Positions 19,826 through 30,732 of a stretch of 64,000 nucleotides of DNA are shown here, piece by piece (position 1 is the stretch's first letter; the number at the start of each line of letters is the position of its first letter). The translations under genes were made by a program, and so were the position numbers. The notes under the pieces were generated by a model that was not told the origin of the DNA, searched no databases, and saw only the letters and a program-made list of their open reading frames with translations. The DNA is from Phoma sp. XZ068 (Eukaryota > Ascomycota > Dothideomycetes > Pleosporales > Didymellaceae), in NCBI GenBank assembly GCA_004835665.1, contig RBKR01000009.1, forward strand, positions 186,001-250,000, written 5' to 3'.

Positions 19826-20668
19826 CCCACAAGGGCAACGTTCGTGACGGCTACGACGGCGTTCAGGAAGAACAGTAACAATGCAGGGCACGGATGTTCG
19901 TTGTCGTCTCACCCGAGGCTAGGCCATGTCAGGTGTAGTGTCAATGAAGTCCGAAGGGGATTTCCCCTCCAGCTGTTGAACCCAGCCAGTGATACCTTTT
20001 CTTGAGCGAGGTCCTGAGCGCACCCGCATATCAACGAAAGGCGTTAGGAGCTACCTAGCATCGCTCCGTTGTTGTGATGCTACACTAGCTTACCTTGGGT
20101 GTCGGATCGATGCCTTAGGCGCGATAGCGAACACATCATGATTGGCGCGCAACCACCTCTGCCGAGAGCTCTCAAGTGGTGATCAGACTCGCATTAAAAA
20201 AGATTGTTGTTCGTGGGAAGTATGTATCACATTAACCCTTGTCTTTCGGAGTCTTTCCTAGGCTCAGCCTGATAGTTGTCGGCAATGCCCTTGCACAGCC
20301 CCAATCAACGAAGTCCGAACGTCACACATCTGTCGAATAGATTGGGCATTCAGCGTGCTTACTTGCAGTCCGAGCTACAGACAGTCCGCCTGGCCAGGGT
20401 CTGTCAAGCGACGCCAATGTTGGCCGACAGGACGATGTGCCCTCCCTCGGGCTCCGTTCTGCAGCACAACGGAGTAAAATAGTATATGATGCATAGCATT
20501 CTCGCACACTATTCGAATCTCAAGCAAGACTTCGATATACCCTAAGAGCCGGATCTCGACAGGACAGCCACTCGTTTACATATAATATTCTTCCTTGACA
20601 CAGTCTCTACCTTAGCAATTACCAGGAACCAATATACCCCAACAACCCCAGTCTACCTTCCACTCAAC
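19826..20668. other. Intergenic, no gene seen
   Basis: About 840 bp holding the 3' side of the Cys/His-rich gene and the promoter of the next gene. A CA/CT-rich stretch near 20600-20668 precedes the next start, as is usual for fungal 5' UTRs. Nothing else stands out. Confidence 0.45.
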
Positions 20669-21187
20669 ATGTCTACTTTTGACAGCTTCGACCGTCTCGC
20701 CATGAGCGAAGCACAATTTCTCCGCATGGCCGAAGCCGAGTTCCAACAATCCCAACCCCCACAACTTCGCCGTGGCCCTTCCTTCGCGGAGAAGTACCTC
20801 TGGAAGTCACCCTCTCTCGGCACTTCATCCATCCGTCGCGACGGTGCATCGCCTGGTGCCTCGCCTGCCCTCTCAACCACATCGTCTTTCAGCTCACCCA
20901 AGATGTCTGCGTCCAACGAAACTTACTTCGGCACGTCGTCTGTCAACAGCCCCAGCATGGGCTCCGGCTGGGGTTTGGGACTCGTGTTCCGCAAGCGCAG
21001 CAATACCAATGCAAGTGCTGCTAGCAGCCCCAGCATCGGCGGCCGCACCCCAACCCTCGGCGGCAGCAGTCCCAAGCTGGGAAGTAGCAATATGGATAGC
21101 CACAAGAGGAGTGGAAGCGGAAGCAGTGCACAGAGCAAGGATGAGTTTGGGCTTGTGAGGGAGAGGCATATCTCGCAACTCTTTTAG
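20669..21187 (+). CDS. Small low-complexity Ser/Gly/Pro-rich protein, unrecognised
   Basis: Single exon, 172 aa. The N-terminal 45 residues look ordered (FDRLAMSEAQFLRMAEAEFQ, then FAEKYLWKSPSLGTSSIRRD). The rest is Ser/Gly/Pro/Ala-rich with repeated SPxLGS-like units and ends in FGLVRERHISQLF. There is no Cys, signal peptide or membrane segment. The clear CT/CA-rich 5' leader, the ATG in good context (AACATGTCT) and the strong coding-type composition support a real gene. Repeated SP and RRxS-like sites suggest phosphorylation, which is inference. Function unknown. Confidence 0.75.
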   Translation: MSTFDSFDRLAMSEAQFLRMAEAEFQQSQPPQLRRGPSFAEKYLWKSPSLGTSSIRRDGASPGASPALSTTSSFSSPKMSASNETYFGTSSVNSPSMGSGWGLGLVFRKRSNTNASAASSPSIGGRTPTLGGSSPKLGSSNMDSHKRSGSGSSAQSKDEFGLVRERHISQLF

Positions 21188-22584
21188 ACTTAGGGTGTCG
21201 ATCATGTGGAGCTTGAGAGTCTGGTGTATTGGGTCATGATGGGGTTGGTTTCTGATTTCTGCTTCTTTTCGATATACCTGTGACGCGAGACGTCTCGTTT
21301 TTTTCTTTTTGACGACAATGCCACTCTTTTACATACTTTGAATCTCCTTGAGCCCTGATCCCCCACTCTAACTGCCATCTTTCATACCCATTGCTTCCAT
21401 TTTCAGCGATGCTATCTGCATGCAGCTGTTTTGAATTGCACCAAGTAGAGGGAACATTTTGAAGAACGTAAGAAACATCGTAAGCTTGCGAGCACGTAGG
21501 GATATCATTTTTGTAACAGGTTAATCGGCCTTTCTTAACGGCAACACTACCCTTACGGAAACATGGGTAGAGAACAAATTTAGATTAGTACTGCTACATT
21601 GTAGTCCGCCTTTTGAATACACTATAGCTTTGAAACATACAATGTGACGATAGAATTGGCACAAACAAGTTATACTTATACTTTTAGCTGTAAACTTGCC
21701 ACTTCCGTACCTTGCCAATATCGTGGAGACACACTCTTACATACAAAGTGATCTATGTAACGTGTCCTTAATTTGAACAGAAACTAGTGTATACAGCCTA
21801 ATCTCCTCTGTCTATCTATATACCTCTATTGAATAAAGAGCTACTAAGCATACAGCCAACCAACCATTAACTTAATACAACCACACGTTCACAATAGTAT
21901 GAGCCTGCATCTACTTATAGGCCCAACTTTGGCCGCTAGTCCACCAAGCAATTATATCTGATTAACAACCAGCCCGCATACTACGAGTTTCGAGCAGCCT
22001 ACAACATGGTCAAGGCCTTTCTTGGAAACTGGGCGCACAGTATCGCCTACCTGTCGCCGCCCGGGACCGGCCCGACAATGATATCAGTAAGTTTGGCGGT
22101 GGTGTGCGTAGGTATATCAGGGCACGGTAGAGGGGTTCTGGGGGTGGCGTGGCGTGGTTAGGGCGTTGGATTCTACGGGATCGGCGGGTTATGCCTAGAG
22201 GGGACTTTGTTGCAGTTCAATCGTGCGATTTGGTCCTGTGACTTGGTTCCATATGATCATCTGTGTACTTCGCCTACGTTTATGTTTGCTTCATGCCAGA
22301 TTGCGCAGTGGTACTACCAAACTTAATGTAGTCGCACTGACTAGCATGAAAGTGAAATCCAACAAGTCAGATATGATGAAATGAAACTGCTTCGTAGATT
22401 CAGCTGCTCAAGCTGTACGAAAAAGACTTATTTAGAGAAATGTTTATTTCACAAAGCAAGTGATCGACCAGGCGATCTTTGTATATCATAACGTTAAGCG
22501 CTAGAGTGATGTGTATCCCGGTAGTTGCCCTTTCCTCTTCCTGACAATCGACAAGACTGCATAGAGTGGAAGTGAATGTTAATC
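21188..22584. other. Gene-poor 1.4 kb, AT-rich in the middle
   Basis: No ORF with coding character. The stretch 21500-21950 is AT-rich with short pyrimidine runs, while 22040-22200 is GC-richer. It may be decayed sequence, but no family was recognised. Confidence 0.4.
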
Positions 22585-23376
22585 TTACAGGAAAAAGGCT
22601 GCTACGGCACCCATACCCGCTAACGCAGGCACATGAATGGAAGCGGCTGCACCGGCAGACCCTGAACCAGAGGCAGTTGGCGTAGGGGTAGCTCCACTGT
22701 TTGCACCCGTTGGACTTGCACCGCTACCCGTTGGAGTCGTACCCGCTGACGCTGTGAGCTTCTCCTGCCCCGCAGTGATGACAAGGGCATAAGTGGCCAT
22801 GGCCTCTCCTGGAAAAGTGTCAGGGGACTTTGCGACTTCGCTTAACAAGGTGGAGTTGGAGCAGTATTCTGGAATGTTTGAGCGATAGTCATTGGTCCAG
22901 GTTTCGATTCTAGTCGTCTCAGGGCGATCGGATCGAGCAGGGCGGATATCGGTCACGGTAGTCGTTTTGATTTCAGATCTTGAGTAGTAGCCGCATTCCT
23001 CAGAGAGTTTCGATTCTGCGCCTACCAGGGACTGCATACATGTTGCGTCCGTGATGCGCTCGTTCGCTCGGCTGCATATCACTACGAACGTGACCGCGGT
23101 AGAAGCACCCGCGGGTGTACCTGACTCGGTGTACTCGATATACGTGAGACCTCCTAGTGTGACCGGGGCTCGGGTCTCCGGCGTTCCAGTCGTAATCCTG
23201 GTGTTGGTATAATTCTTGATGTTGAGTTGAAGAGTAGTGCGATCCCCACTTGCACCAATGACGGATCCAAAGCGGGTGTAGTTAAGGCCATCGGGAGCTT
23301 CGAACTCCCACATGGCGGTTGTAAGCTGTGCAGATGTGTATGCGGCAAATAATGCCACCGAGAGGAGATGGGCCAT
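22585..23376 (-). CDS. Secreted, probably GPI-anchored surface protein
   Basis: Single exon, 263 aa. A signal peptide occupies about residues 1-16 (MAHLLSVALFAAYTSA). The ectodomain has four Cys (in VICSR, ATCMQ, EECGY, EYCSN), suggesting two disulfides, and several Asn-glycosylation sites (NYT, NST). After about residue 205 comes a Ser/Thr/Gly/Pro-rich stalk, then a small-residue stretch (GSGSAGAAAS) and a short hydrophobic C-terminus ending AGMGAVAAFFL, the layout of a GPI-attachment signal. It belongs to the broad class of fungal cell-surface proteins; I do not recognise a specific family. Confidence 0.83.
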   Translation of the reverse strand: MAHLLSVALFAAYTSAQLTTAMWEFEAPDGLNYTRFGSVIGASGDRTTLQLNIKNYTNTRITTGTPETRAPVTLGGLTYIEYTESGTPAGASTAVTFVVICSRANERITDATCMQSLVGAESKLSEECGYYSRSEIKTTTVTDIRPARSDRPETTRIETWTNDYRSNIPEYCSNSTLLSEVAKSPDTFPGEAMATYALVITAGQEKLTASAGTTPTGSGASPTGANSGATPTPTASGSGSAGAAASIHVPALAGMGAVAAFFL

Positions 23377-26364
23377 CGTAAGCGAGGTTGTGATTTGGTG
23401 ATGGTATAGTTGTGTGGAATATCCGGGGACTCCTTGACTTTTAGGACAGCCAGGGGTTGCTGAGTTATCACAGAAAGAAGCTCGACGGAGAACGTAAACT
23501 TAAGTAATAGCTGTAGGTCAACCCTTTGATGTAGAGACTAGAAGAAAACAAGTATACAGGAGGCTCAGTGGTCGCCTAATCGCCAAATTGGGTTTAGATC
23601 ATTCTCTATGTCTGTGTCCTCACTAGTAATTTCAGCGATACGATCTTGGCAAAGAATTTTGCACCAGTAGCAGTGAAGGATACTGCAGAACCGGTCACGC
23701 AGCAGCTGAAGTCTAGAAGCATTAAACGGCCAGCGCCAGCGGGCAGGCCCGCTATTGGGGTTGTCCCGACGTGAAATTCAACCTTTTCGCACGACAAGGC
23801 TGATTCACAAGCCACCAACTGGAAGCTAACGTAACTTAGGTTACTGGTAAACCAAAAACGTCCAATGGCGGTGGGGCCACCTAGGACCTAATATACTGGT
23901 ACGTTGCTTGAATAGGGCTAAGCAAACAGGCAGCCTTGTTGTCTCCCATACAACTATACTAAACGCTCTGAATCCTTTGCCTTTGGACACGTCATAGGTA
24001 TGAATAAGAGGAAATATCTAAATAGGCAAGCGGTAGTGCACCACAGCTGGTGTGCAGTAATCGCAAGAACAGGCGCCACAAAGAGGAGAGTCGCGAGCTG
24101 AGGCAGTCCGCTGAGTGTTCTGGAGGATGACGAAGGTGTGTTTGCCGAGAGGATTTGCTCACGGGACAAAAGCTTGTCGCATTGCCGCGGGAACCCAGGA
24201 GGCTGAACTGCAGCAATTGAGGTTAATCACGCCCACAAGGAAAATACCATTACATATTTCTTATATTGGCATCAAGAGGTTCAAAATTCTGCCACTTGGC
24301 GGCTCACGAAGGTCTTGAGCATGGCTCGTGCCATACCCAGTCACTTGAGCATGTGTTGGCTCCTGTCGTGACTTGTTCATGCCTACAACACGACCAGGTA
24401 TTAAATTCATGTTCCCTACGTATTCCAGGGGCCTTATCATGGTGAATAGCTGATACCGGGAGGGAAACAACGATGTACATAATAGCGTGAGGTTTCTCCA
24501 TCATGACCTTGGGTCTCAATTAATCGAGCCAGTGAGTTTGTTCCAAATCAAAGCAATGAAATACTTCTGCTATTCGGTAGCATAGCAAAAATCAGCATAC
24601 TAAGAAAACCGCAAGGTGAAGAATGTCTGTCCGAAATTGCGTATAAGTTTATCTGAAACATACTTAGAACTGTGTCGCAAAATCTTTTCGATTCTCAGAA
24701 TTACTACTTCAAAGATATACATAATACAAAATTTATGGTGCTGAGTTGTATGGATCATAGTAGAACTTCGCTTTGCGTCGTTGTCTGCTTCCTTTATTCA
24801 CACTGCTACTTGACATCTGTCAACATACCGTGCCATGTGCACGTCCTTCACGCAAGCAGTTATGCTTCCAAAGTTCATATGCAGCACACTCTTCAAGGCG
24901 GGCCAACATTTGTGCTGAAGCCTTGTATGCCTATCAAGCGGCGGTAGGCATAGATGGTTGCATGCAAGCCATTATGCAAGAAGATCTATTTGCTATTAGC
25001 CTTGAAATTGTGACATGGGGCATTGCTTTAAGTTTTGATTGACGTACTGCTCGTCATAAGTTTAGCCAGAAGCAATTAAAGAGGCCTGTAGCTATTGCCC
25101 ACGCGTCATGGACGGTTCCCGGTAGCTGTTCACCTTTTCTTCCTTAAACTGGTCGCGGTCCTATATGGAAGAAAATGCCGAAATACTAGTAGAAGCAAGA
25201 AATGCGGCGGACTACAAGCAATAAAAGCCAAAGAGTTGTTGGGCGGAGCTAGATTGATCCGTGACCTAGTGGTTGAGACGAAGGAATGGGACAAGGCTAC
25301 TAATACGTACCAGGCCTTTTTGGAAGAACGTTTTTTTTGAAAGGAATATAGCCCTATGAAATCGCGCTTTGCAATGTTGAACGTATCATCAATCCCAATT
25401 TTGGTCATGAGATTCGCCACGTAATAGTAGGTCTCGATTCTGCTTTTTCAAGGCCACGCACAGGTCTCTTGCCATACACCAGACCCTAGTCTGGCTACGA
25501 CACAGTTAGAAGAATCGTAGTGGTATTTTTGATTGATTAGAATCACTAGAGCAAAGATGCGGTATGTAGGTGTAAAGGCTAGAGAATATTGTGACCACCC
25601 CGAGAGCCGCAAGAATGCGTCACATAATATTCTCGTACGTCAGAATGATCGGTTTAGATCGGGGTTTTCATTCATATCCATAAATCTAGAAGCTTTGCAA
25701 AGGTTGTTCGAAGTGGGTTGGGCCAGTCAACTATAGATTTCATATTTCTGGCCTTCATTGATGTTGTCGACGTGGTGTCATCCGGCGAATTTGCACTGTA
25801 TTAATCAATATGGTTCTACTTCAAAAGAAACCTCGCAAAATATTCTGCAAGCGTAGAAAGCAGTATCAATCACAGGTATTCGGAAGGGTGGAAGAGATTC
25901 AGTTGCTTGAATAGTAAGGCTGAAACGTAATAGCGGACTCAATTGCTTGTTTCATAATTATAGATATCCACTTAGAATCGCAGGCCAGATTGTTGCGTCT
26001 TCACATTTGGGCCTTTGCAGTGTCAATTGGCTAGCCTTTACTACCTATTCTCCCTCAATTCGTCACGGCCTAAGATAGATTTACTTCTTGTCACTTGTCA
26101 TAAATGATCAGACAGTGATATTCGTTGATTTATTGAGCCAGGGCGCAGTGTGCACAGATTGAGGACAACGTAAAGCCGCCAATGATGTCATCGCGTAAGC
26201 ATGGAAGGTCCGAATGTTTCTTGGTTACTGATTTGGTAAGGCAACATTTCCGTGCATGCGAGCTCAGCAGCAACGTTTAGTACGAGTTGAACACTATCAG
26301 TATCGACTTTGATTCTTTCAATGGTTAGGTCCAATAACCGGTGCCTATTCATCCTGAAGCATTC
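23377..26364. other. 3 kb gene desert, AT-rich, possible transposon debris
   Basis: The longest gene-free stretch of the window. Open frames are short and lack signal peptides, domains or splice logic. On the minus strand at about 25245-25430 a short peptide resembles the C-terminal part of pogo-like transposases (see the finding there). Such AT-rich deserts in ascomycetes are often RIP-mutated repeats; base composition was judged by eye only. Confidence 0.4.
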
Positions 26365-27666
26365 TCATGATCGAGGCGCATAAGAGGAGTGCTTTGTTGG
26401 CGCATTGATCCAGGTTGCCATCTGATAATTCGTCTGATCCGCCGCAGTCAGCCGAGTATTGTACTTTTTGCCGCCAAAGAGGAAACTGTTCGGAAAAAGA
26501 GGATTGAAAGGAGCAGCCTTGTGGATCTCATCAACCTCTTCGTTGGAGAGGTGAACGTTTAACGCATTTGGGAGTAGCTTGACATGGTCAACGGTTTGCA
26601 CACCCACAATAGGGAAGACGTAGGTCGACTGGTGGAAAAGGTATGCCAATGCCTTGGGAAATGTCAGCCATTGTGTTCTAGAATTTAGATGAGCTTAACT
26701 TACGACGTCTTGTAGTGTGGCAGTTTTCCTGTTTGCCAGATCCTCAAGGACTTCGCACACTTTGATATCTTCCTCCGACGCGTCATAGAAACCATGACCA
26801 GCATCTGGATCATTTTTCAGCATCTCTCTTCGCTCTTTTGTGGTCAATTGCCCTCCACCCAGCGAGGCCCATGATGCGATAGCCATGCCTTGGTCCTCAC
26901 ACATGGGAATAATCTCAGATTCTAAGTCACGGAAAGCTGCATTCCAGCGACCTTGGTAGATAGAGAAAGGTGTCAGGCCATTGTTGCGAGCATCTGCCGT
27001 GGTTTGTCAGTAAAGTATGTGACAAGGACATGGTAGACTCACAGGCGTTCGCCTTGACAACAACCCATGCAGGCATGTCGGAGGCTCCCAAGTACAGCAC
27101 CTGCTTTGCCATGACCAAGGCATGCAGACCTCGCATCACTTCCTCGACGCTGCAATTGACGTCCCACCTTTTCAAAAAGTTAGCTCCTACAGATGGATTC
27201 TAGCAATGAAAGCGTACCAATGCACGTAGAGAATGTCAATGTAATCTGTTTTTAGCTTCCTCAAGCTATCTCTTACAGAGATGTGCATGCTCTTTGCCGA
27301 TGGTCCAGTGTAATTGCTCTGCAGTGGTATTCCTTCACGAAGCCAGGTCTTGTACCCGGCACCATACTTTGTTGCAACCACCATCTGATCCCTCACCCCA
27401 CGGTTTTCCATCCAATCTCCGATCAGACTCTCAGATTCTTCGCTGTTGTAGACATTCGCCGTATCGATGAAATTTCCTCCAATCTCATAGAATGCATCGA
27501 GGAGCTTGAAGGCATCCTCACTCTTCCCAAATAGCTCACTCCACGAGTTACCGAAGCTGATGCCACCAATAGCAATGGGAGATACCTTTACATTGGCGTT
27601 TGGTGAAAGTAAGCGATGCCAGCCGAGCTGCGTCTTTGGCTTTGGCGGGGGTGCGAAGATCGACAT
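26365..27666 (-). CDS. Aldo/keto reductase, aryl-alcohol dehydrogenase / norsolorinate reductase type
   Basis: Four exons: 27666-27218, 27167-27043, 26993-26704 and 26652-26365 (383 aa), introns about 50 nt. The AKR tetrad is visible: Asp in NFIDTANVYN, Tyr in the same motif, Lys in VVATKYG and His in ILYVHWWD. The cofactor-binding C-terminal half follows (YLGASDMPAWVVVKANAYAR, SIYQGRWN, VFPIVGVQTVDHV). Length and motifs match the AKR9 group (yeast Aad proteins, aflatoxin-pathway NorB/StcV). It is predicted to be a cytosolic NADPH-dependent reductase of aromatic aldehydes or ketones; the substrate is unknown. The start at 27666 (MSIFAPPPKPKTQLGW) is the family's normal N-terminus. The bZIP gene lies 165 bp upstream on the same strand. 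Confidence 0.9.
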
Positions 27667-27831
27667 GATAGGGTATGGGATCCGAAGCTGTGGTAAAGCA
27701 ACGCTAGACACAACAGCGACACTACCAATACAGCGAAAGATGCTAATTATGTATGTCAGGATGTTCAAAAACTCATTGCGTCAGTGCGAATGTAAGGTAG
27801 ATCGGTGCATGCAGCCTGCTGACGCTACCCG

Positions 27832-28911
27832 TTATGTTCCTGACGAGCTAAAGGGTGCAGTCGAAGGGTGCAGTCGCTTCGGTAAGCTCAACGTTACCCA
27901 ATCCGCAAACTGCTGTGGCGTAATTAACGCTTCACCTCTTTGCGCACGCCAATGGTTTGACGCTATCACAATATCTCCGCAGCCTTTCAGCAGCCATGCC
28001 CAGTTTTTGAGAAAATCATCTGTGACCTCCCAGCTGCGTGGATCCCAGGGTGAACCCCAAATAAGAAGCATTGGTTTGCTGTCTGCATCTTCGTAGTTGC
28101 AGATCGAATGGCATAACGCATCTTCGTCGCATATATCGGGATGCTCAAAGGCCAAGAGCAAGTTATCCCGAAGTCGTGGCCACGGAAAACAATCGACCCA
28201 AGGGTGGTGCTGCATTGACAGCTGAATCTTAGTGGGCTGTAATGTCTGGGGCCAATTCGCGAATCGATCGTTGAAATATGCGCCCAGCAATGGGCCTTGC
28301 TTGTTCATGGGAGACACGCCCTCCCACTGAGTGTATTCTTCGGTGACACCGAGGAGAGCAGCATTGGTCGCTAATGCCGTAGATACGTTGTATCTGACGA
28401 GAAGCGGTAGGTGTGCAACCGCTGGCTTTCCTTGCACGTAACTGGCGTATGCATGATCTGCGAACCGACTCATCAAGGCCTGTACTTGAGGCACTGACGC
28501 TATGCATCCCTGAGGTTTTGCCTGTTTGGAAACAAGTGCTGTGGAGCGCTCTGATCTTTGCGGTGATTGAGTTCTGGTCGCCTCATCGGAGCGATCAACA
28601 GCAGGCCGTGTATTGTTCTGAGATACCAACAATCCCGCAGCTGCTGAGGCTTCGCGTGGACTCTTTTTCCGAGCTCTCTCCCCTACAGAAGAGCGCTATC
28701 AGCATGGTTGACCTACACAAAGACTTAAGCAATACTGACTGCGTGTTCTTTGATTCAGCCGGTTCTGCAATTTTCTCCTTTCGGCAGGATTGGTAATGCC
28801 TGTCCAATCTTCACTCCGATCGCGTACCGCAAGTCGCTGGGACAGCCAACCCAATTCAATAGGCTCCGCAGAACCTTCGATTAGAGAATCTGGCAAGTGA
28901 TTTGCTGACAT
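27832..28911 (-). CDS. bZIP transcription factor with C-terminal DUF3425
   Basis: Two exons: 28911-28740 and 28682-27832 (340 aa), with a 57 nt intron that splits the basic region. After splicing the protein reads WTGITNPAERRKLQNRLNQR then TRRERARKK, the short fungal bZIP basic region. The leucine-zipper part is weak. The C-terminal half matches DUF3425 style: LPLLVRYNVSTALATNAALLG, then WPQTLQPTKIQLSMQHHPWVDCFPWPRLRDN, and a C-terminal WGSPWDPRSWEVTDDFLKNW. These proteins are nuclear regulators, several of stress response or secondary metabolism. It is followed closely by an aldo/keto reductase gene on the same strand, a possible target. Confidence 0.88.
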
Positions 28912-30732
28912 TGTGGCTCGTAAAGGCCTGACGAGGCCGTATTGGGTTCAGCTCGAGGACGGATTTTGAAGGTATATGCTGACTGCTGACATGCCGTTGA
29001 TCGGCATGCTAGATCTTGTATGACACAAAGTTGAGGCTGAGTCCCGCAAGTGCAGACATCCAGCGAATACCATTGCTATCTCCGAGAGCCGTGAGGATTT
29101 GGGGATGTTCGATCGGCTTTCGCTTGGTCGGATAATTTCTTGGCTGTCAGCGACCTGCATTAAGTCCTGCGATCTAACGGTCGCTAACACTTTAGCGGAT
29201 TGCTAAAGCGCTTCTGGAATTTCGCCGATCACCGGCGGAGCAATCAGATCTCACGAAAACCAGTGTGCGAGAGCGAGTGCGGTATCGAGACTTCTCCACC
29301 TTCCAGGCGTTGAGCGGAAGTACCGAGTCCTTGATAGCGGATGAGAAATCAGCGGAGAGTTTCTTCTTGCTACACCTCAATCTGAGCACGTCGTGTACGC
29401 AAGCTGGGGCTTATCGAGCATGGCGCACGTCATAATCTCGCGTGAACGCCGAACTCGCCTTCAGCTAAATGAGTTGTTCTCATCGTGTAGCAGCCTTCAT
29501 CCTCATCGATTCGAACATCGTGAAGCTCACAAAGCCAGATGGTGACATTTTCACGCACACACTCCTCATTGTGGGCCTTATACTCTGCCTCTTCGTTTCC
29601 TCCATCATCAGGAGGTCCCGATGCTTAGTTCTATATCCAAGCCTGCTCACCCCGTTTTCTACTTTAAACTATCGATCGCCAGAAATGAACGACTAGCTGA
29701 GCGACAAAATCTCCAATTGTTAGCGGACTATGGTCATCGCATTGATCGACCTGAGGAACTAAGCAAGTTAGACGCTCCGCTTCAAGATGAGGTATGATGA
29801 AGGTGTTGTGGCCACGCCACGCCACTCGCACTCACACTCCCCTAGTGCATCGATAAACAAGTATGACCTTCGTGTGAGACGTCTTGATCTGTTCCTGCAC
29901 AACGAGATGGTCGTAAAGATCGAGTGTCACATTCCTTTCGGGCTAGTCGACATGGCTTACGACCTAGATTCTTCAATGCCTGTTAAAGCAAGGATTGAAC
30001 ACGGGGCGGTGTTGTTGTGATGGTCGTGAGAGCTGAGAACACCTGAATCCAAGTTGCTGCCTAGAGGGTATTTTGCGGTTTCGGCCTGGGCCCATCGTCG
30101 CCCTGGCAACAAGTGGCTCTTTCCCATGAAATCATGTCATGTTGAAGGCATGACATCTGTTTGCAGACATTTGTGGGTTTGAGATGATGGACAGAATCTG
30201 AGCGTCGGAGTGAAAAAAGGACGTGCAGCGAGGCTGCCGCACTGTCACTGTCGACAGACACGCCCCCATTGACCATCGCCATGGCACCGTGGTTTTGTGG
30301 TGCTGGATTTGAAGTGACTACGTGTATACACTAACTCATCACTTCCACAGTGCAATGGTGAACAGCTAATGGCTCGTAAAAGGGGGCCATTAGCCCCGGC
30401 AACTATAAAGGCATCATCCCGATTGGGCGAAAACTGCAATGAGCCTGTGCGCAGGCAACAGTTATGTATGACTCAACAAAACGCGCACAGCCTGACGAAG
30501 CCTCAGGCGTCTGCTGCAGCGTCAATCAAGGCGTTCGAAATCAAACAGAGCGATTACTTCAACGGTTGAATACGGTGCGTTCTGCCGTTAGACTAAGGAC
30601 ACCCATATTACAACACAATCACACCCTGGGCGAAACTAGACACATCCGCCACCACGTCCACTCAATGATTCGCGTCAAACAGAACTGCCTTCCCGTCAAA
30701 ACCAGATATTCAAACACCGTATTCGCATAAGC
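28912..30732. other. Divergent intergenic region with possible gene debris
   Basis: About 1.8 kb between the divergent bZIP and kinesin genes. Around 29197-29410 (plus) a 70-codon frame follows a textbook branch/acceptor (CTAACACTTTAG), and 29621-29788 (plus) holds a Leu/Glu/Arg-rich frame ending at a GTATGA donor with a matching CCCCTAG acceptor at about 29846. Neither piece has a recognisable family or convincing start, so no gene is called. Confidence 0.35.

Noticed and set aside
27667..27768. N-terminal extension of the aldo/keto reductase (hydrophobic, signal-like)
   Set aside because: The extension begins with TTG; the ATG at 27666 gives the standard family N-terminus.
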